DNA of 64,000 nucleotides from Pseudomonas sp. GGS8. GTDB taxonomy: Bacteria > Pseudomonadota > Gammaproteobacteria > Pseudomonadales > Pseudomonadaceae. How positions within the stretch are numbered: position 1 is the first letter of the stretch; each line of letters begins with the position of its first letter. The DNA is taken from contig NZ_JALJWF010000001.1 in NCBI RefSeq assembly GCF_024168645.1, positions 434,001 through 498,000 on the forward strand. The letters run 5' to 3'. Under the pieces are notes generated by a model that was given only the letters and a program-made list of their open reading frames with translations, did no database searches and was not told the origin of the DNA. Below are positions 44,154-53,080 of this stretch, in pieces. The position numbers and the translations under genes are program-made.

Positions 44154-46991
44154 ATGACCGCCACTGTTTCTGCCAGAACCCCGGACCTGACAGCTACTGA
44201 CGCAAGAGGCTTGCCCATTCGTCAGGTGGCGTACCTGCGCACAGAAGCCGGTGGTGACGTGGAAGCACGTATCACCCGACTCATCTACACCCCTGCCGGG
44301 CACCTGGCCGAACAATGGGATCCGCGGCTGTCCATACCCAATACGTGCCACGTCCATAGCCTGTCAGGTGAAACCGTCAAGACGGCCAGCGTGGACTCTG
44401 GCTCGCGGGTGACCCTGTTCGGTCTGGCCGGTCAGGAACTGCGCCATTGGGACCCGCGCGGCAATCATTGGAGCACCCTTTACGATGATCAATTGCGCCC
44501 GCTCGCCGTGGAAGAAAACGGCCAACCGGGCGTCGACACATTCACCTACGCCGACGCTTTGGCTGATTCGGCTCGCAATCTGCGTGGACAGCTGATCAGA
44601 CACGACGATGTGTCAGGGTCGATCGAGTTCAACAGTTTCGGACTGCACGGCCAATCATTGGCCGAAAGCCGAACGATTGCCGATTCGGGTACCTTTGTCA
44701 GCAGCCGGACCTACAGCCCGCTGGGGGCGATACTGACTCAGACCGATGCTGGTGAGCATCAGCAAGACCTGCACTACGACATTGCCGGGCAGCTCAACCA
44801 GGTGATATTGCAACTCAAGAACGGTCAACCAGAACCTGTCCTGCAGGATGCACAGTACAACGCCGCCGGTCAGATCGAGGTGCAAATTGCCGGCAACGGT
44901 GTGCGCACCCAATGGACTTACGATCCGGCGAACGGTCGTCTCTGTACGCTCACCTCCGGTAAACCCAACGACGCATTGCAGCAGGACCTGCATTACACCT
45001 ATGACCGGATGGGCAACATCCTGCGTATCGAAGATCACACGCTTCCCACCATTTACTTCGCCAACCAACGCGTGGAGGGCCTTCGGGAATATGACTACGA
45101 CTCGCTGTACCGATTGATCAGTGCCAGTGGTTTCGAGGCCGAAGTGCCCAATCTGAAACCCGGTTTACCGGAGCTCGTTCAGCCCATCGACCCCGGACGT
45201 CGATACAGTTACAGCGAACACTACACTTACGATACGAGCAACAACCTGATCGAACTTCGCCATCAACGCGACGGTAATAACTTCACGCAGCACATGCGCA
45301 TCGATCCGCACAGTAACCGTGGCGTTCGCCGCAAGCCGGATGATCCAGACCCGGACTTCAAAGAGCTCTTCGACCCGAACGGCAACCAGCTCTATCTGCA
45401 GGACGGCGCGCCCCCCCTGAACTGGAATGCCCGGGATCAATTAACGAAGGTCACGCTGCTGAGCCACAGCAATGGCCTGGCGGACGATGAAGAAACCTAC
45501 CTCTACAGCCAGGGCGAACGTGTCTGCAAACGCCACGTCACCCACACCCGGTCAATGACTCACACCCGGGAAGTCCTTTACCTGCCGGGGCTGGACATTC
45601 ACACCCGCGACGACGGTCGCGTGTTGCACGTCATTAGCCTGCCACTCGCCTTTGGCAGCGTTCGATGCTTGCACTGGGTCAGCGCAGGTCCCGATGATCT
45701 GGAACCGGATCAGCTGCGCTACAACCTCGACGACCACCTGGGTTCCTGCGCACTGGAACTGGATCGCCATGGCGCCTTGATCAGTCTTGAGTTCTATTAC
45801 GCGTTTGGCGGTACGGCGTGGTGGGCGGCGCGTTCAGAGGTGGAGGCCGATTACAAAACCATTCGGTATTCCGGCAAGGAAATGGACTGCAGCGGGCTTT
45901 ATTACTATGGCGCCCGGTATTACGCGCCGTGGTTGTGGCGGTGGATCTGTCCCGACCCGGCAGGCGATGTGGACGGGTTGAATCTGTATGTGTTCGTGAA
46001 AAACAATCCCGTGGCCTTTGTCGACATCGGCGGGCTGGGGCTGGGCGACTTCATGGATCAGTTTATTGAAACGCCTGAACAACGGGATTCCCGCAAAACC
46101 GACAGCGCCGCCATGCAAGCGCAATCTGTCACCAGAAGGAATTTGTCGGACAGCATTAACCGCCATATCAATATTCTCGGGATATCGAAGCGGCGGGCGC
46201 TGGATGCTCAACAACAGATTCTCAACCACCGCTCAGTCGGCGATCACGCGCTGTCTGCGGCCCGACGCACCGCCGTGCTTCTGGTGGGACAGGGCGTGAG
46301 TTACGGCGCCGGCATAGCGGTCGGCGTCGGAGCACAGGCACTGGGGGCGGTAGCACCGGGGGTGGGTAATGTAATGGGTGCTGCACTGGGTTTCGGTGTC
46401 AAGAAAGCGGTCAGTCTGGCGGTGGATTATGTGGCTGAGCGTACGGGTGCAAGCGCTTCGGTCAAGCTCAAGGCGAGCAAATTGTCCCCCGAAAAAATCA
46501 TCACCAAAGCCGAGTATAAAACCCTCAACTTCATGGATTACGTTAAGCAAAAATTCGCCAACATGAACCTTTCCTCGCAAAAAAACATGCTCAAAGGCGC
46601 CAAGGAGGCAACCGGCACTGGAGCGGGTCTGATACTCAAGGCTGCCGCGCCTGACGTTGCCGGCAGCGCCAGTGCTGCGGTCAGCGGGCTACTGGGCGCC
46701 GTGGAAATCGCGCATGAGGTGGCGGGCGCGGGCACCGAGTTGTCTCCAGAGAAAATAGCCAAGGCCGACAGCAATCTATTGAAACTGATCGAGGCATTGA
46801 ACGGGGACATGGACAAACTTGAGAAAGATTTCGCCGAGGCAGGCGTTAGCGCCATGCACACGTTCAGTTACTTTGGCGACAACGGCGATACCGTCGAAAG
46901 CCTGCGAAGCGCAACCAACTCGGTGGTCAACGAACTGGAATACACGCGAACCATGCTGCACTCTCGATCAAGGCAGTTCAGCGTAGTCTGA
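44154..46991 (+). CDS. Tc toxin TcC component 2 (Rhs protein with a different C-terminal toxin domain)
   Basis: A 945-residue second TccC-type protein, 5 nt after the first. The RHS body is similar by eye to TcC1 (LRYNLDDHLGSCALELDRHGALISLEFYYAFGGTAW; core ARYYAPWLWRWICPDPAGDVDGLNLYVFVKNNP, about 585-620). The C-terminal 315 residues differ. Gly/Ala-rich hydrophobic stretches (SYGAGIAVGVGAQALGAVAPGVGNVMGAALGFGVKKAVSLAVDYV, and a later ILKAAAPDVAGSASAAVSGLLGAVEIAHEVAG) alternate with charged helices. No known effector fold is recognised. Two TcC genes for one TcB allow alternative toxins to be loaded in the same cocoon. Confidence 0.92.
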   Translation: MTATVSARTPDLTATDARGLPIRQVAYLRTEAGGDVEARITRLIYTPAGHLAEQWDPRLSIPNTCHVHSLSGETVKTASVDSGSRVTLFGLAGQELRHWDPRGNHWSTLYDDQLRPLAVEENGQPGVDTFTYADALADSARNLRGQLIRHDDVSGSIEFNSFGLHGQSLAESRTIADSGTFVSSRTYSPLGAILTQTDAGEHQQDLHYDIAGQLNQVILQLKNGQPEPVLQDAQYNAAGQIEVQIAGNGVRTQWTYDPANGRLCTLTSGKPNDALQQDLHYTYDRMGNILRIEDHTLPTIYFANQRVEGLREYDYDSLYRLISASGFEAEVPNLKPGLPELVQPIDPGRRYSYSEHYTYDTSNNLIELRHQRDGNNFTQHMRIDPHSNRGVRRKPDDPDPDFKELFDPNGNQLYLQDGAPPLNWNARDQLTKVTLLSHSNGLADDEETYLYSQGERVCKRHVTHTRSMTHTREVLYLPGLDIHTRDDGRVLHVISLPLAFGSVRCLHWVSAGPDDLEPDQLRYNLDDHLGSCALELDRHGALISLEFYYAFGGTAWWAARSEVEADYKTIRYSGKEMDCSGLYYYGARYYAPWLWRWICPDPAGDVDGLNLYVFVKNNPVAFVDIGGLGLGDFMDQFIETPEQRDSRKTDSAAMQAQSVTRRNLSDSINRHINILGISKRRALDAQQQILNHRSVGDHALSAARRTAVLLVGQGVSYGAGIAVGVGAQALGAVAPGVGNVMGAALGFGVKKAVSLAVDYVAERTGASASVKLKASKLSPEKIITKAEYKTLNFMDYVKQKFANMNLSSQKNMLKGAKEATGTGAGLILKAAAPDVAGSASAAVSGLLGAVEIAHEVAGAGTELSPEKIAKADSNLLKLIEALNGDMDKLEKDFAEAGVSAMHTFSYFGDNGDTVESLRSATNSVVNELEYTRTMLHSRSRQFSVV

Positions 46992-47069
46992 ATGGGCGAT
47001 AGGGGAAGTGAGAAGCGGCAAGCGCACCCATGGTATGGTGCCTGCCCGTCCTAATTCCGTTCGTCCAGC

Positions 47070-48830
47070 ATGCTGCCCATTCCCCGCCCCTTGCGCTTGT
47101 TGTTGTACACCTTGCTGATCCTCGCCGGTGCCGCGCTGGCGGCCGGTTTCGCCCTGCGTCACGCCGAACGCCAGGCGCTGGTCGAGGACGCCGCCCGCGC
47201 CAATCAGCAACTGGCGCTGTACGCCAATTCCCTACACACCCTGATCGACCGCTACCGCGCCCTGCCCGCCGTGCTGGCGCTGGACCCGGAGTTGCGCGGC
47301 GCGCTCGATGGCTCGGTAACGGCTGAGCAACAGGACGCACTGAATCGCAAACTGGAAAAAATCAACGGCGCCGCGCAGTCCTCGACCCTGGAATTGCTCG
47401 ACCGCACCGGCCTGGCCGTGGCCGCCAGCAATTGGCGTTTGCCCAGCAGTTACGTCGGCCACAACTACGGTTTTCGCCCCTACTTCAGCCAGACCCGCAC
47501 CCAGGGCACCGGGCGTTTTTACGCGGTGGGCGTAACGAGCGGCATTCCTGGCTACTTCCTGTCCAGCGCGGTGACCAGCGACAGTGGCGAGTTCCTTGGC
47601 GCGATGGTGGTGAAGCTCGAGTTTCCGGAGCTGGAGCGCGAATGGCGTCAGGGCAGCGACACGTTGCTGGTCAGCGATGCACGCGGGATCATCTTTATCG
47701 CCAATCAGCCGGGCTGGCGTTATCGCCTGTTGAAGCCGTTGAACGACAGCGATCACACCGAGCTCAAGGCCACCCGCCAATACGACAAACAACCGCTGAC
47801 ACCGCTGGACTACCAATCGCTGCAGCGCTTTGACGACACCAGCGATCTGGCGCGCGTCGTCGGCCCTGACGGCACGGCAAACTACCTGTGGGAATCACTG
47901 CCGCTGACCACCGAAGGCTGGACCTTGCACCTGCTGCGCCGCCCGCAAGTCGCCTTCGAAGACGCCCGTAACGCCGCGCTCGCCGCTGCCGGGTTGTGGC
48001 TGGCGCTGGTGTTTCTGTTGCTGTTCCTTAACCAACGCTGGCGCCTGGCAAAAATGCGCCAACGCAGCCGCGAAGAACTCGAACAACTGGTGGAAGAACG
48101 CACCCGCGACCTGCGCACCGCTCAGGACGGTCTGGTGCAATCGGCCAAACTCGCGGCCCTCGGCCAGATGTCGGCCGCCCTCGCCCATGAAATCAATCAG
48201 CCCCTGACCGCCCAGCGCATGCAGCTTGCTACGCTGAGGCTGCTACTCGATCACGGCCGGGTCGACGACGCCTACAAAGCGCTCAAACCGGTGGACGACA
48301 TGCTCACGCGCATGGCCGCCCTCACCGGCCACCTGAAAACCTTCGCGCGCAAAAGCCCCAGCGGTTTGCGCGAACGGCTGGATCTGGCGGCGGTGGTGGA
48401 TCAGGCCCTGCAATTGCTCGACGCGCGCCTGCGCGATGAACAGGTCAGCATGGTGCTGCACCTGACCCGCCCGGCCTGGGTGCGTGGCGATGCGATTCGT
48501 CTGGAACAGGTGCTGATCAACCTGCTGCGCAACGCCCTGGACGCCATGCAGGGCAAACCCTGCAAGCGTCTGGAGATTCGCCTCGAAGCCGATGAACAGC
48601 TGTGGCGCTTGAATGTCATCGACAATGGCGGCGGTATTGCCGAAGAACACTTGAGCCAGGTGTTCGATCCGTTCTTCACCACTAAACCGGTGGGCGATGG
48701 CTTGGGCCTCGGGCTGGCGGTGTCTTTTGCCATCGTCCACGAAGCGGGCGGACGCCTGAGCGCCGATAATGGCGAAAAAGGCGCGGTATTCACCCTGACG
48801 CTGCCCATTGATCTGGAGGTATCCGGCTGA
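47070..48830 (+). CDS. DctB/MifS-type sensor histidine kinase
   Basis: A 586-residue inner-membrane sensor for C4/C5 dicarboxylates. It has a first helix at residues 8-27, a periplasmic double-PAS (DctB-like) domain to about 300 including GHNYGFRPYFSQTRTQGTGRFYAVGVTSGIPGYFLSSAV, and a second helix at 305-325. A coiled linker leads to a HisKA motif LAALGQMSAALAHEINQPL with phosphoacceptor His373, then HATPase_c motifs (NLLRNALDAM, DNGGGI, GLGLGLAVSFAIV). It overlaps the response-regulator gene by one base. Next to an alpha-ketoglutarate-type permease this is best read as MifS rather than DctB, but sequence alone does not decide that. Confidence 0.9.
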   Translation: MLPIPRPLRLLLYTLLILAGAALAAGFALRHAERQALVEDAARANQQLALYANSLHTLIDRYRALPAVLALDPELRGALDGSVTAEQQDALNRKLEKINGAAQSSTLELLDRTGLAVAASNWRLPSSYVGHNYGFRPYFSQTRTQGTGRFYAVGVTSGIPGYFLSSAVTSDSGEFLGAMVVKLEFPELEREWRQGSDTLLVSDARGIIFIANQPGWRYRLLKPLNDSDHTELKATRQYDKQPLTPLDYQSLQRFDDTSDLARVVGPDGTANYLWESLPLTTEGWTLHLLRRPQVAFEDARNAALAAAGLWLALVFLLLFLNQRWRLAKMRQRSREELEQLVEERTRDLRTAQDGLVQSAKLAALGQMSAALAHEINQPLTAQRMQLATLRLLLDHGRVDDAYKALKPVDDMLTRMAALTGHLKTFARKSPSGLRERLDLAAVVDQALQLLDARLRDEQVSMVLHLTRPAWVRGDAIRLEQVLINLLRNALDAMQGKPCKRLEIRLEADEQLWRLNVIDNGGGIAEEHLSQVFDPFFTTKPVGDGLGLGLAVSFAIVHEAGGRLSADNGEKGAVFTLTLPIDLEVSG

Positions 48831-50164
48831 TGCTCAACTCGGTGATGGTGGTCGATGACGAAAGCAGCATCCGCAGCGCCGTCGAACAGTGGCTGAGCCT
48901 GTCGGGGTTCGAGGTGCAACTGTTCAGCCGTGCCGATGAATGCCTGGCGCAACTGCCGAGACACTACCCCGGCGTGATTCTCAGCGACGTGCGCATGCCT
49001 GGCATGACCGGGCTGGAGCTGCTGGCCGAAGTGCAGCGCCGCGACGCCGATTTGCCGGTGATTTTGCTGACCGGTCACGGCGATGTGCCGATGGCCGTCG
49101 AAGCGATGCGCGATGGCGCCTACGATTTCCTCGAAAAACCCTTCAGCCCGGAAACCCTGCTGAGCAGCCTGCGCCGGGCGCTGGACAAGCGCCGTCTGGT
49201 GCTGGAAAACCGTGCCCTGCACGAACAGGCGGACAATCGCGCCAAACTCGATGCCACCTTGCTGGGTGTCTCCCGTGGCTTGCAGACACTACGCCGGCAG
49301 GTGCTGGATCTGGCGGCGCTGCCGGTCAATGTGTTGATCCGTGGCGAAACCGGCAGCGGCAAGGAACTGGTTGCCCGTTGCCTGCACGACTTCGGCCCCC
49401 GCGCCGACAAACCCTTCGTCGCCTTGAACTGCGCGGCGATTCCCGAGCAGTTGTTCGAGGCCGAACTGTTCGGCCATGAGAGCGGCGCGTTCACCGGCGC
49501 CCAAGGCAAGCGCATCGGCAAGCTTGAATACGCCGACGGCGGCACGCTGTTTCTCGATGAAATCGAAAGCATGCCGCTGGCCCAGCAAGTGAAACTGCTG
49601 CGGGTGTTGCAGGAGCAGAAGCTTGAGCGATTGGGCTCCAATCAGAGTATCCACGTGGATCTGCGGATCATCGCCGCGACCAAGCCCGACTTGCTGGATG
49701 AAGCCCGGGCCGGGCGTTTTCGCGAAGATTTGGCGTATCGCCTGAACGTCGCCGAGCTGCGGCTGCCGCCGTTGCGCGAGCGGCGTGAGGACATTCCACT
49801 GTTGTTCGAGTTCTTCGCGCAAAGCGCTGCCGAACGCCTTGGCCGTACATTTCCACCGTTGAGTGGGCCGCAATTGAGCCATCTGCTGAGCCACGATTGG
49901 CCGGGCAATGTGCGTGAACTGGCGAACGTCGCCGAACGCCAGGTGCTGGGCCTCGGCGAACAGGAACCGGCGGGGATCGATCCCGGCCAGTCGCTGGCGG
50001 CGCAGGCGGAAGCGTTCGAAGCCCATTGCTTGCGCGCGGCATTGACCCGGCACAAGGGCGATGTGAAAGCGGTGCTTGAAGAACTGCAACTGCCGCGCCG
50101 CACCTTCAATGAAAAGATGCAGCGCCATGGCTTGAGCCGGGAGATGTTTGTGCAGGACAGCTGA
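48830..50164 (+). CDS. DctD/MifR-type sigma-54-dependent response regulator
   Basis: A 444-residue activator with a receiver domain (phosphoacceptor Asp53 in ILSDVRMPGMTG, Lys103 in FLEKPF). An AAA+ sigma-54 interaction domain follows (Walker A GETGSGKE 172-179, GAFTGA loop 219-224, Walker B GTLFLDEIESMP, arginine-finger region FREDLAYRLNV). A C-terminal Fis-type helix-turn-helix ends it (TRHKGDVKAVLEELQLPRRTFNEKMQRHGL). All residues for sigma-54 activation are present. It should activate the -24/-12 promoter found before the permease gene 1.5 kb downstream; in P. aeruginosa MifR controls alpha-ketoglutarate uptake through PA5530 (recalled). Confidence 0.93.
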   Translation: MLNSVMVVDDESSIRSAVEQWLSLSGFEVQLFSRADECLAQLPRHYPGVILSDVRMPGMTGLELLAEVQRRDADLPVILLTGHGDVPMAVEAMRDGAYDFLEKPFSPETLLSSLRRALDKRRLVLENRALHEQADNRAKLDATLLGVSRGLQTLRRQVLDLAALPVNVLIRGETGSGKELVARCLHDFGPRADKPFVALNCAAIPEQLFEAELFGHESGAFTGAQGKRIGKLEYADGGTLFLDEIESMPLAQQVKLLRVLQEQKLERLGSNQSIHVDLRIIAATKPDLLDEARAGRFREDLAYRLNVAELRLPPLRERREDIPLLFEFFAQSAAERLGRTFPPLSGPQLSHLLSHDWPGNVRELANVAERQVLGLGEQEPAGIDPGQSLAAQAEAFEAHCLRAALTRHKGDVKAVLEELQLPRRTFNEKMQRHGLSREMFVQDS

Positions 50165-50269
50165 ATCTTGTGGTGTCTGGGCCTCATCGCGGGCAAGCTG
50201 AACTGGCCTAATGATTTTGGACACTTCAATCGGGCGCTATGATGGCGCCCAAATCTGAGGTGTTTGGAT

Positions 50270-50572
50270 ATGCGTAAATCTTATTCCAGTGAATTCAAGC
50301 TCAAGGCCGCCAGCATGGTGCTGGACGAGGGCCAGTCAGTTCCCGAAGTCTGTGCCAGTCTGGATATTGGCCCTACCGCCTTGCGCCGTTGGGTCGACCA
50401 GGTTCGCAAAGAGCGCTTGGGTTCGACCCCGGAGGGGGCTAAGGCAATTACCGCCGATCAGCGAGAGATTCAGCAGCTCAAAGCGTTGCTCAGGCAAAAA
50501 GACCTGGACATTGAAATCCTAAAAAAGGCCAGTGCTCTCCTGCTTTTGGACTCCAAAGATCATTCTCGTTGA
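50270..50572 (+). CDS. IS3-family transposase OrfA
   Basis: A 100-residue helix-turn-helix protein (RKSYSSEFKLKAASMVLDEGQSVPEVCASLDIGPTALRRWVDQVRKE) with a leucine-zipper-like tail (IQQLKALLRQKDLDIEILKKASALLLL). It binds the inverted repeats and can act as an inhibitor alone. GAGG 9 nt before ATG 50270 supports the start over TTG 50264. An A-AAA-AAG slippery heptamer at 50521-50527 is in phase for a -1 shift into OrfB. Confidence 0.93.
   Translation: MRKSYSSEFKLKAASMVLDEGQSVPEVCASLDIGPTALRRWVDQVRKERLGSTPEGAKAITADQREIQQLKALLRQKDLDIEILKKASALLLLDSKDHSR
50521..50527 (+). promoter_or_regulatory. Programmed -1 frameshift site (A AAA AAG) of the IS3 transposase
   Basis: The OrfA codons here are CTA AAA AAG. 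Slipping back one base continues without a stop into the OrfB frame (KKGQCSPAFGLQRSFSLINELDE), giving an OrfAB fusion, the usual IS3 transposase. Confidence 0.82.
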
Positions 50573-51405
50573 TCAATGAGCTGGACGAGCAGTACGGCGT
50601 TAACAATTGCTGTCGGGCGTTTGGAGTCAACCGCAGCAGCTTTTACGCCTGGCGTCAGCGCCAAGGCAAGGTGAAGCCTGAGCGGGAGAAACTCAAAGCC
50701 GTGCTGGTCGAGCATCACAAGGAGTCCAGAGCGTCCGCAGGCTCTCGCACCCTTTCCAAGGAGCTGCAAGCCAAGGGGCATCGTGTCGGGCGACATATGG
50801 CTCGCAGTTTGATGCGTGAAGCCGGGGTTGCCAGTCATCAGCGGCGGCGGCACAAGTACAAATCTTCCGGCGTGGAAGCGCTGGTGGCGCCGCATGTACT
50901 CAAGCGCAAGTTTGATGTCACGGCGATCAACCAGGTGTGGTGTGGCGATGTGACGTACATCAAGGTTGGCAAGCGCTGGATGTATTTCGCGGTGGTGCTG
51001 GATCTGTTTGCTCGCCGGATCGTGGGGTGGTCGTTTTCAATGATTTCCGATGCCACGTTGACCTGCGAAGCGTTGCGGATGGCGGTCCAATTGCGAGGCC
51101 GTCCAAAAGAGGTGCTGTTTCACTCTGATCAAGGCTGCCAATACACCAGCCACAAATTCAGGAATGAGATGCGCAAGCATGGACTCCTGCACAGCATGAG
51201 TCGTAAAGGTGAGTGCTGGGACAATGCCCCGATGGAGCGTTTCTTTGGGAGCCTGAAGTCAGAGTGGGTGCCAGAAGATGGCTACAGCTCGGAGCATGAA
51301 GCCCGCGTGGATGTGCAGCGTTATGTGATGCGATACAACAACGTCAGGCTCCATAGCTACAACGATTACCGGTCGCCGGTAGCTATGGAGAAACTGGCGG
51401 CGTGA
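50569..51405 (+). CDS. IS3-family transposase OrfB (DDE integrase core)
   Basis: 278 residues counted from TTG 50569, in the -1 frame relative to OrfA. An HTH_21-type N terminus (YGVNNCCRAFGVNRSSFYAW) and the rve catalytic core are present. The DDE residues are Asp127 (VWCGDVTYI), Asp187 (FHSDQGCQY) and Glu223 (NAPMERFFGSLKSEW), with the DD(35)E spacing of the family. It is probably expressed mainly as the OrfAB fusion. No truncation is seen. Confidence 0.93.
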   Translation: MINELDEQYGVNNCCRAFGVNRSSFYAWRQRQGKVKPEREKLKAVLVEHHKESRASAGSRTLSKELQAKGHRVGRHMARSLMREAGVASHQRRRHKYKSSGVEALVAPHVLKRKFDVTAINQVWCGDVTYIKVGKRWMYFAVVLDLFARRIVGWSFSMISDATLTCEALRMAVQLRGRPKEVLFHSDQGCQYTSHKFRNEMRKHGLLHSMSRKGECWDNAPMERFFGSLKSEWVPEDGYSSEHEARVDVQRYVMRYNNVRLHSYNDYRSPVAMEKLAA

Positions 51406-51443
51406 AAACCTTAACTGGTGTCCAGAATTACTTGACCAGTTCA

Positions 51444-51527
51444 AGCCCGCTCCCACAATGACCGAGTCGAACATAGATTTTGTGCATGAAACCGATTCTG
51501 TGGGAGCGGGCTTGCCCGCGATGAGGT
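51444..51527. repeat. Right part of the REPIN split by the IS3 element
   Basis: AGCCCGCTCCCACA follows the IS, and CTGTGGGAGCGGGCTTGCCC with following GCGATGAGG at 51498-51527 is the inverted partner. With CTCATCGCGGGCAAGC at 50183-50198 this reconstitutes a REPIN. Confidence 0.82.
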
Positions 51528-51593
51528 CAGCAACAGGCACAGCAAATCCAAGCCCAGAATAAGCAACTTTCCGCTCACCGATCCTCTACGATA

Positions 51594-51607
51594 AGCGGAT
51601 TTCCGCT
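51594..51607 (+). promoter_or_regulatory. Candidate enhancer-binding palindrome before the permease gene
   Basis: AGCGGA-TT-TCCGCT is a perfect 6-bp inverted repeat; a further TTTCCGCTCA half site lies at 51568-51577. Its centre is about 75 bp before the predicted sigma-54 start point, so it is a plausible binding site for the DctD/MifR-type regulator. Confidence 0.45.
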
Positions 51608-51649
51608 CAACAAAACCTCCCACCCCCTCTAAACCGGCCCTCCTCCCCT

Positions 51650-51665
51650 TGGCACAGCTCCTGCT
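51650..51665 (+). promoter_or_regulatory. Sigma-54 (-24/-12) promoter of the permease gene
   Basis: TGGCACAGCTCCTGCT has the invariant GG (51651-51652) and GC (51663-51664) separated by 10 bp, and TGGCAC agrees with consensus. It lies about 62 bp before the start codon. The upstream activator gene has all sigma-54 contacts. Confidence 0.8.
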
Positions 51666-51727
51666 ATAGCCCCTGCAGGCTGCGTTTAAACGCGCTCCAC
51701 AAAAACAATTAAACGAAGGATCCTTCA

Positions 51728-53047
51728 ATGGATAACTCCAACGCCCTGCCTCTTGGGTCGGCTGCCGTGCCGGTCAAAGAAAAAACCACTGCTGGCCGGA
51801 TCAAATCGATCTTCAGCGGCTCTGTCGGCAACATGGTCGAGTGGTACGACTGGTACGTCTACGCCGCCTTCTCTCTGTACTTCGCCAAAGCCTTCTTCCC
51901 CAAAGGCGACACCACTGCTCAACTGCTCAACACCGCCGCAATCTTCGCCGTTGGCTTTTTGATGCGCCCGATCGGTGGCTGGCTGATGGGTCTCTACGCC
52001 GACAAGGCAGGTCGCAAACGTGCGTTGATGGCCTCGGTCTATCTGATGTGCTTCGGTTCGCTGCTGATCGCCCTGAGCCCGGGCTATGAAACCATCGGTA
52101 TCGGCGCGCCGATCCTGTTGGTGCTCGCCCGCCTGCTGCAAGGTTTGTCGGTGGGTGGTGAATACGGCACCTCGGCCACGTACCTCAGCGAGATGGCGAC
52201 CAAGGAACGTCGCGGCTTCTACTCCAGCTTCCAGTACGTCACGCTGATCTCCGGCCAACTCATCGCCCTGGGTGTGCTGATCGTGCTGCAAAATTTCCTG
52301 ACCACCGAAGAGCTGTACGCCTGGGGCTGGCGCATTCCGTTCGCCATCGGCGCGCTGTGTGCCGTGGTCGCGCTGTACCTGCGTCGTGGCATGGAAGAAA
52401 CCGAGTCGTTCACCAAGAAAGAGAAAGCCAAGGAAAGCGCCATGCGCACCTTGCTGCGCCATCCCAAGGAACTGATGACCGTGGTCGGCCTGACCATGGG
52501 CGGTACGCTGGCGTTCTACACCTACACCACGTACATGCAGAAATACCTGGTGAACACCGTCGGCATGAGCATTTCCGACTCCACCACGATTTCCGCGGCC
52601 ACGCTGTTCCTGTTCATGTGCCTGCAACCGATCATCGGCGGGCTGTCGGATAAAGTCGGTCGGCGGCCGATCCTGATTGCCTTCGGCATTCTCGGGACGC
52701 TGTTCACCGTACCGATCCTGACCACCCTGCACACCATCCAGAGCTGGTGGGGCGCGTTCTTCCTGATCATGGCGGCGCTGATCATCGTCAGCGGCTACAC
52801 CTCGATCAACGCGGTGGTCAAAGCCGAACTGTTCCCGACCGAAATCCGTGCCCTGGGCGTTGGCCTGCCGTATGCACTGACCGTGTCGATCTTCGGCGGC
52901 ACCGCTGAATACATCGCGCTGTGGTTCAAGAGCATCGGCATGGAAACCGGTTACTACTGGTATGTCACCGCGTGCATTGCGGTGTCGTTGCTGGTGTACG
53001 TGACCATGAAAGACACCCGCAAGCATTCGCGGATCGAAACCGACTGA
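51728..53047 (+). CDS. MFS (metabolite:H+ symporter) permease, alpha-ketoglutarate type
   Basis: A 439-residue inner-membrane transporter with 12 predicted helices. MHS-family motifs are present: SGSVGNMVEWYDWYVYAAFSLYFAKAFFP (residues 30-58), FLMRPIGGWLMGLYADKAGRKRAL, RLLQGLSVGGEYGTSATYLSEMA, GGLSDKVGRRPIL and LFPTEIRALGVGLPYALTVSIFGGTAEYIALWFK. These match KgtP-like dicarboxylate/alpha-ketoglutarate importers. GAAGGA precedes the ATG. A sigma-54 promoter and palindrome upstream, with a sigma-54 two-component system before the IS, indicate inducible uptake. Substrate specificity is inferred from family and context. Confidence 0.9.
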   Translation: MDNSNALPLGSAAVPVKEKTTAGRIKSIFSGSVGNMVEWYDWYVYAAFSLYFAKAFFPKGDTTAQLLNTAAIFAVGFLMRPIGGWLMGLYADKAGRKRALMASVYLMCFGSLLIALSPGYETIGIGAPILLVLARLLQGLSVGGEYGTSATYLSEMATKERRGFYSSFQYVTLISGQLIALGVLIVLQNFLTTEELYAWGWRIPFAIGALCAVVALYLRRGMEETESFTKKEKAKESAMRTLLRHPKELMTVVGLTMGGTLAFYTYTTYMQKYLVNTVGMSISDSTTISAATLFLFMCLQPIIGGLSDKVGRRPILIAFGILGTLFTVPILTTLHTIQSWWGAFFLIMAALIIVSGYTSINAVVKAELFPTEIRALGVGLPYALTVSIFGGTAEYIALWFKSIGMETGYYWYVTACIAVSLLVYVTMKDTRKHSRIETD

Positions 53048-53080
53048 CAGCAACATTGAGGGCGGCTGTACCGGCCTCTT

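Larger units (their letters stand above)
50199..51443 (+). mobile_element. IS3-family insertion sequence, complete, inserted in a REP element
   Basis: A 1245-bp element with terminal inverted repeats: TGAACTGGCCTAATGATTTT at the left matches TGAACTGGTCAAGTAATTCT at the right (read inward) at most positions, and both continue TGGACAC. The 3-bp AGC is duplicated (50196-50198 and 51444-51446). Removing the element restores GGGCAAGCCCGCTCCC, the REP consensus. Both transposase frames and the frameshift signal are intact, so it may be active. Confidence 0.93.

Noticed and set aside
47070..50164. Firm assignment as DctB/DctD for C4-dicarboxylates
   Set aside because: The neighbouring permease is of the alpha-ketoglutarate MHS type and no dctA or dctPQM is present, so MifSR-like is more probable; sequence alone cannot settle it.
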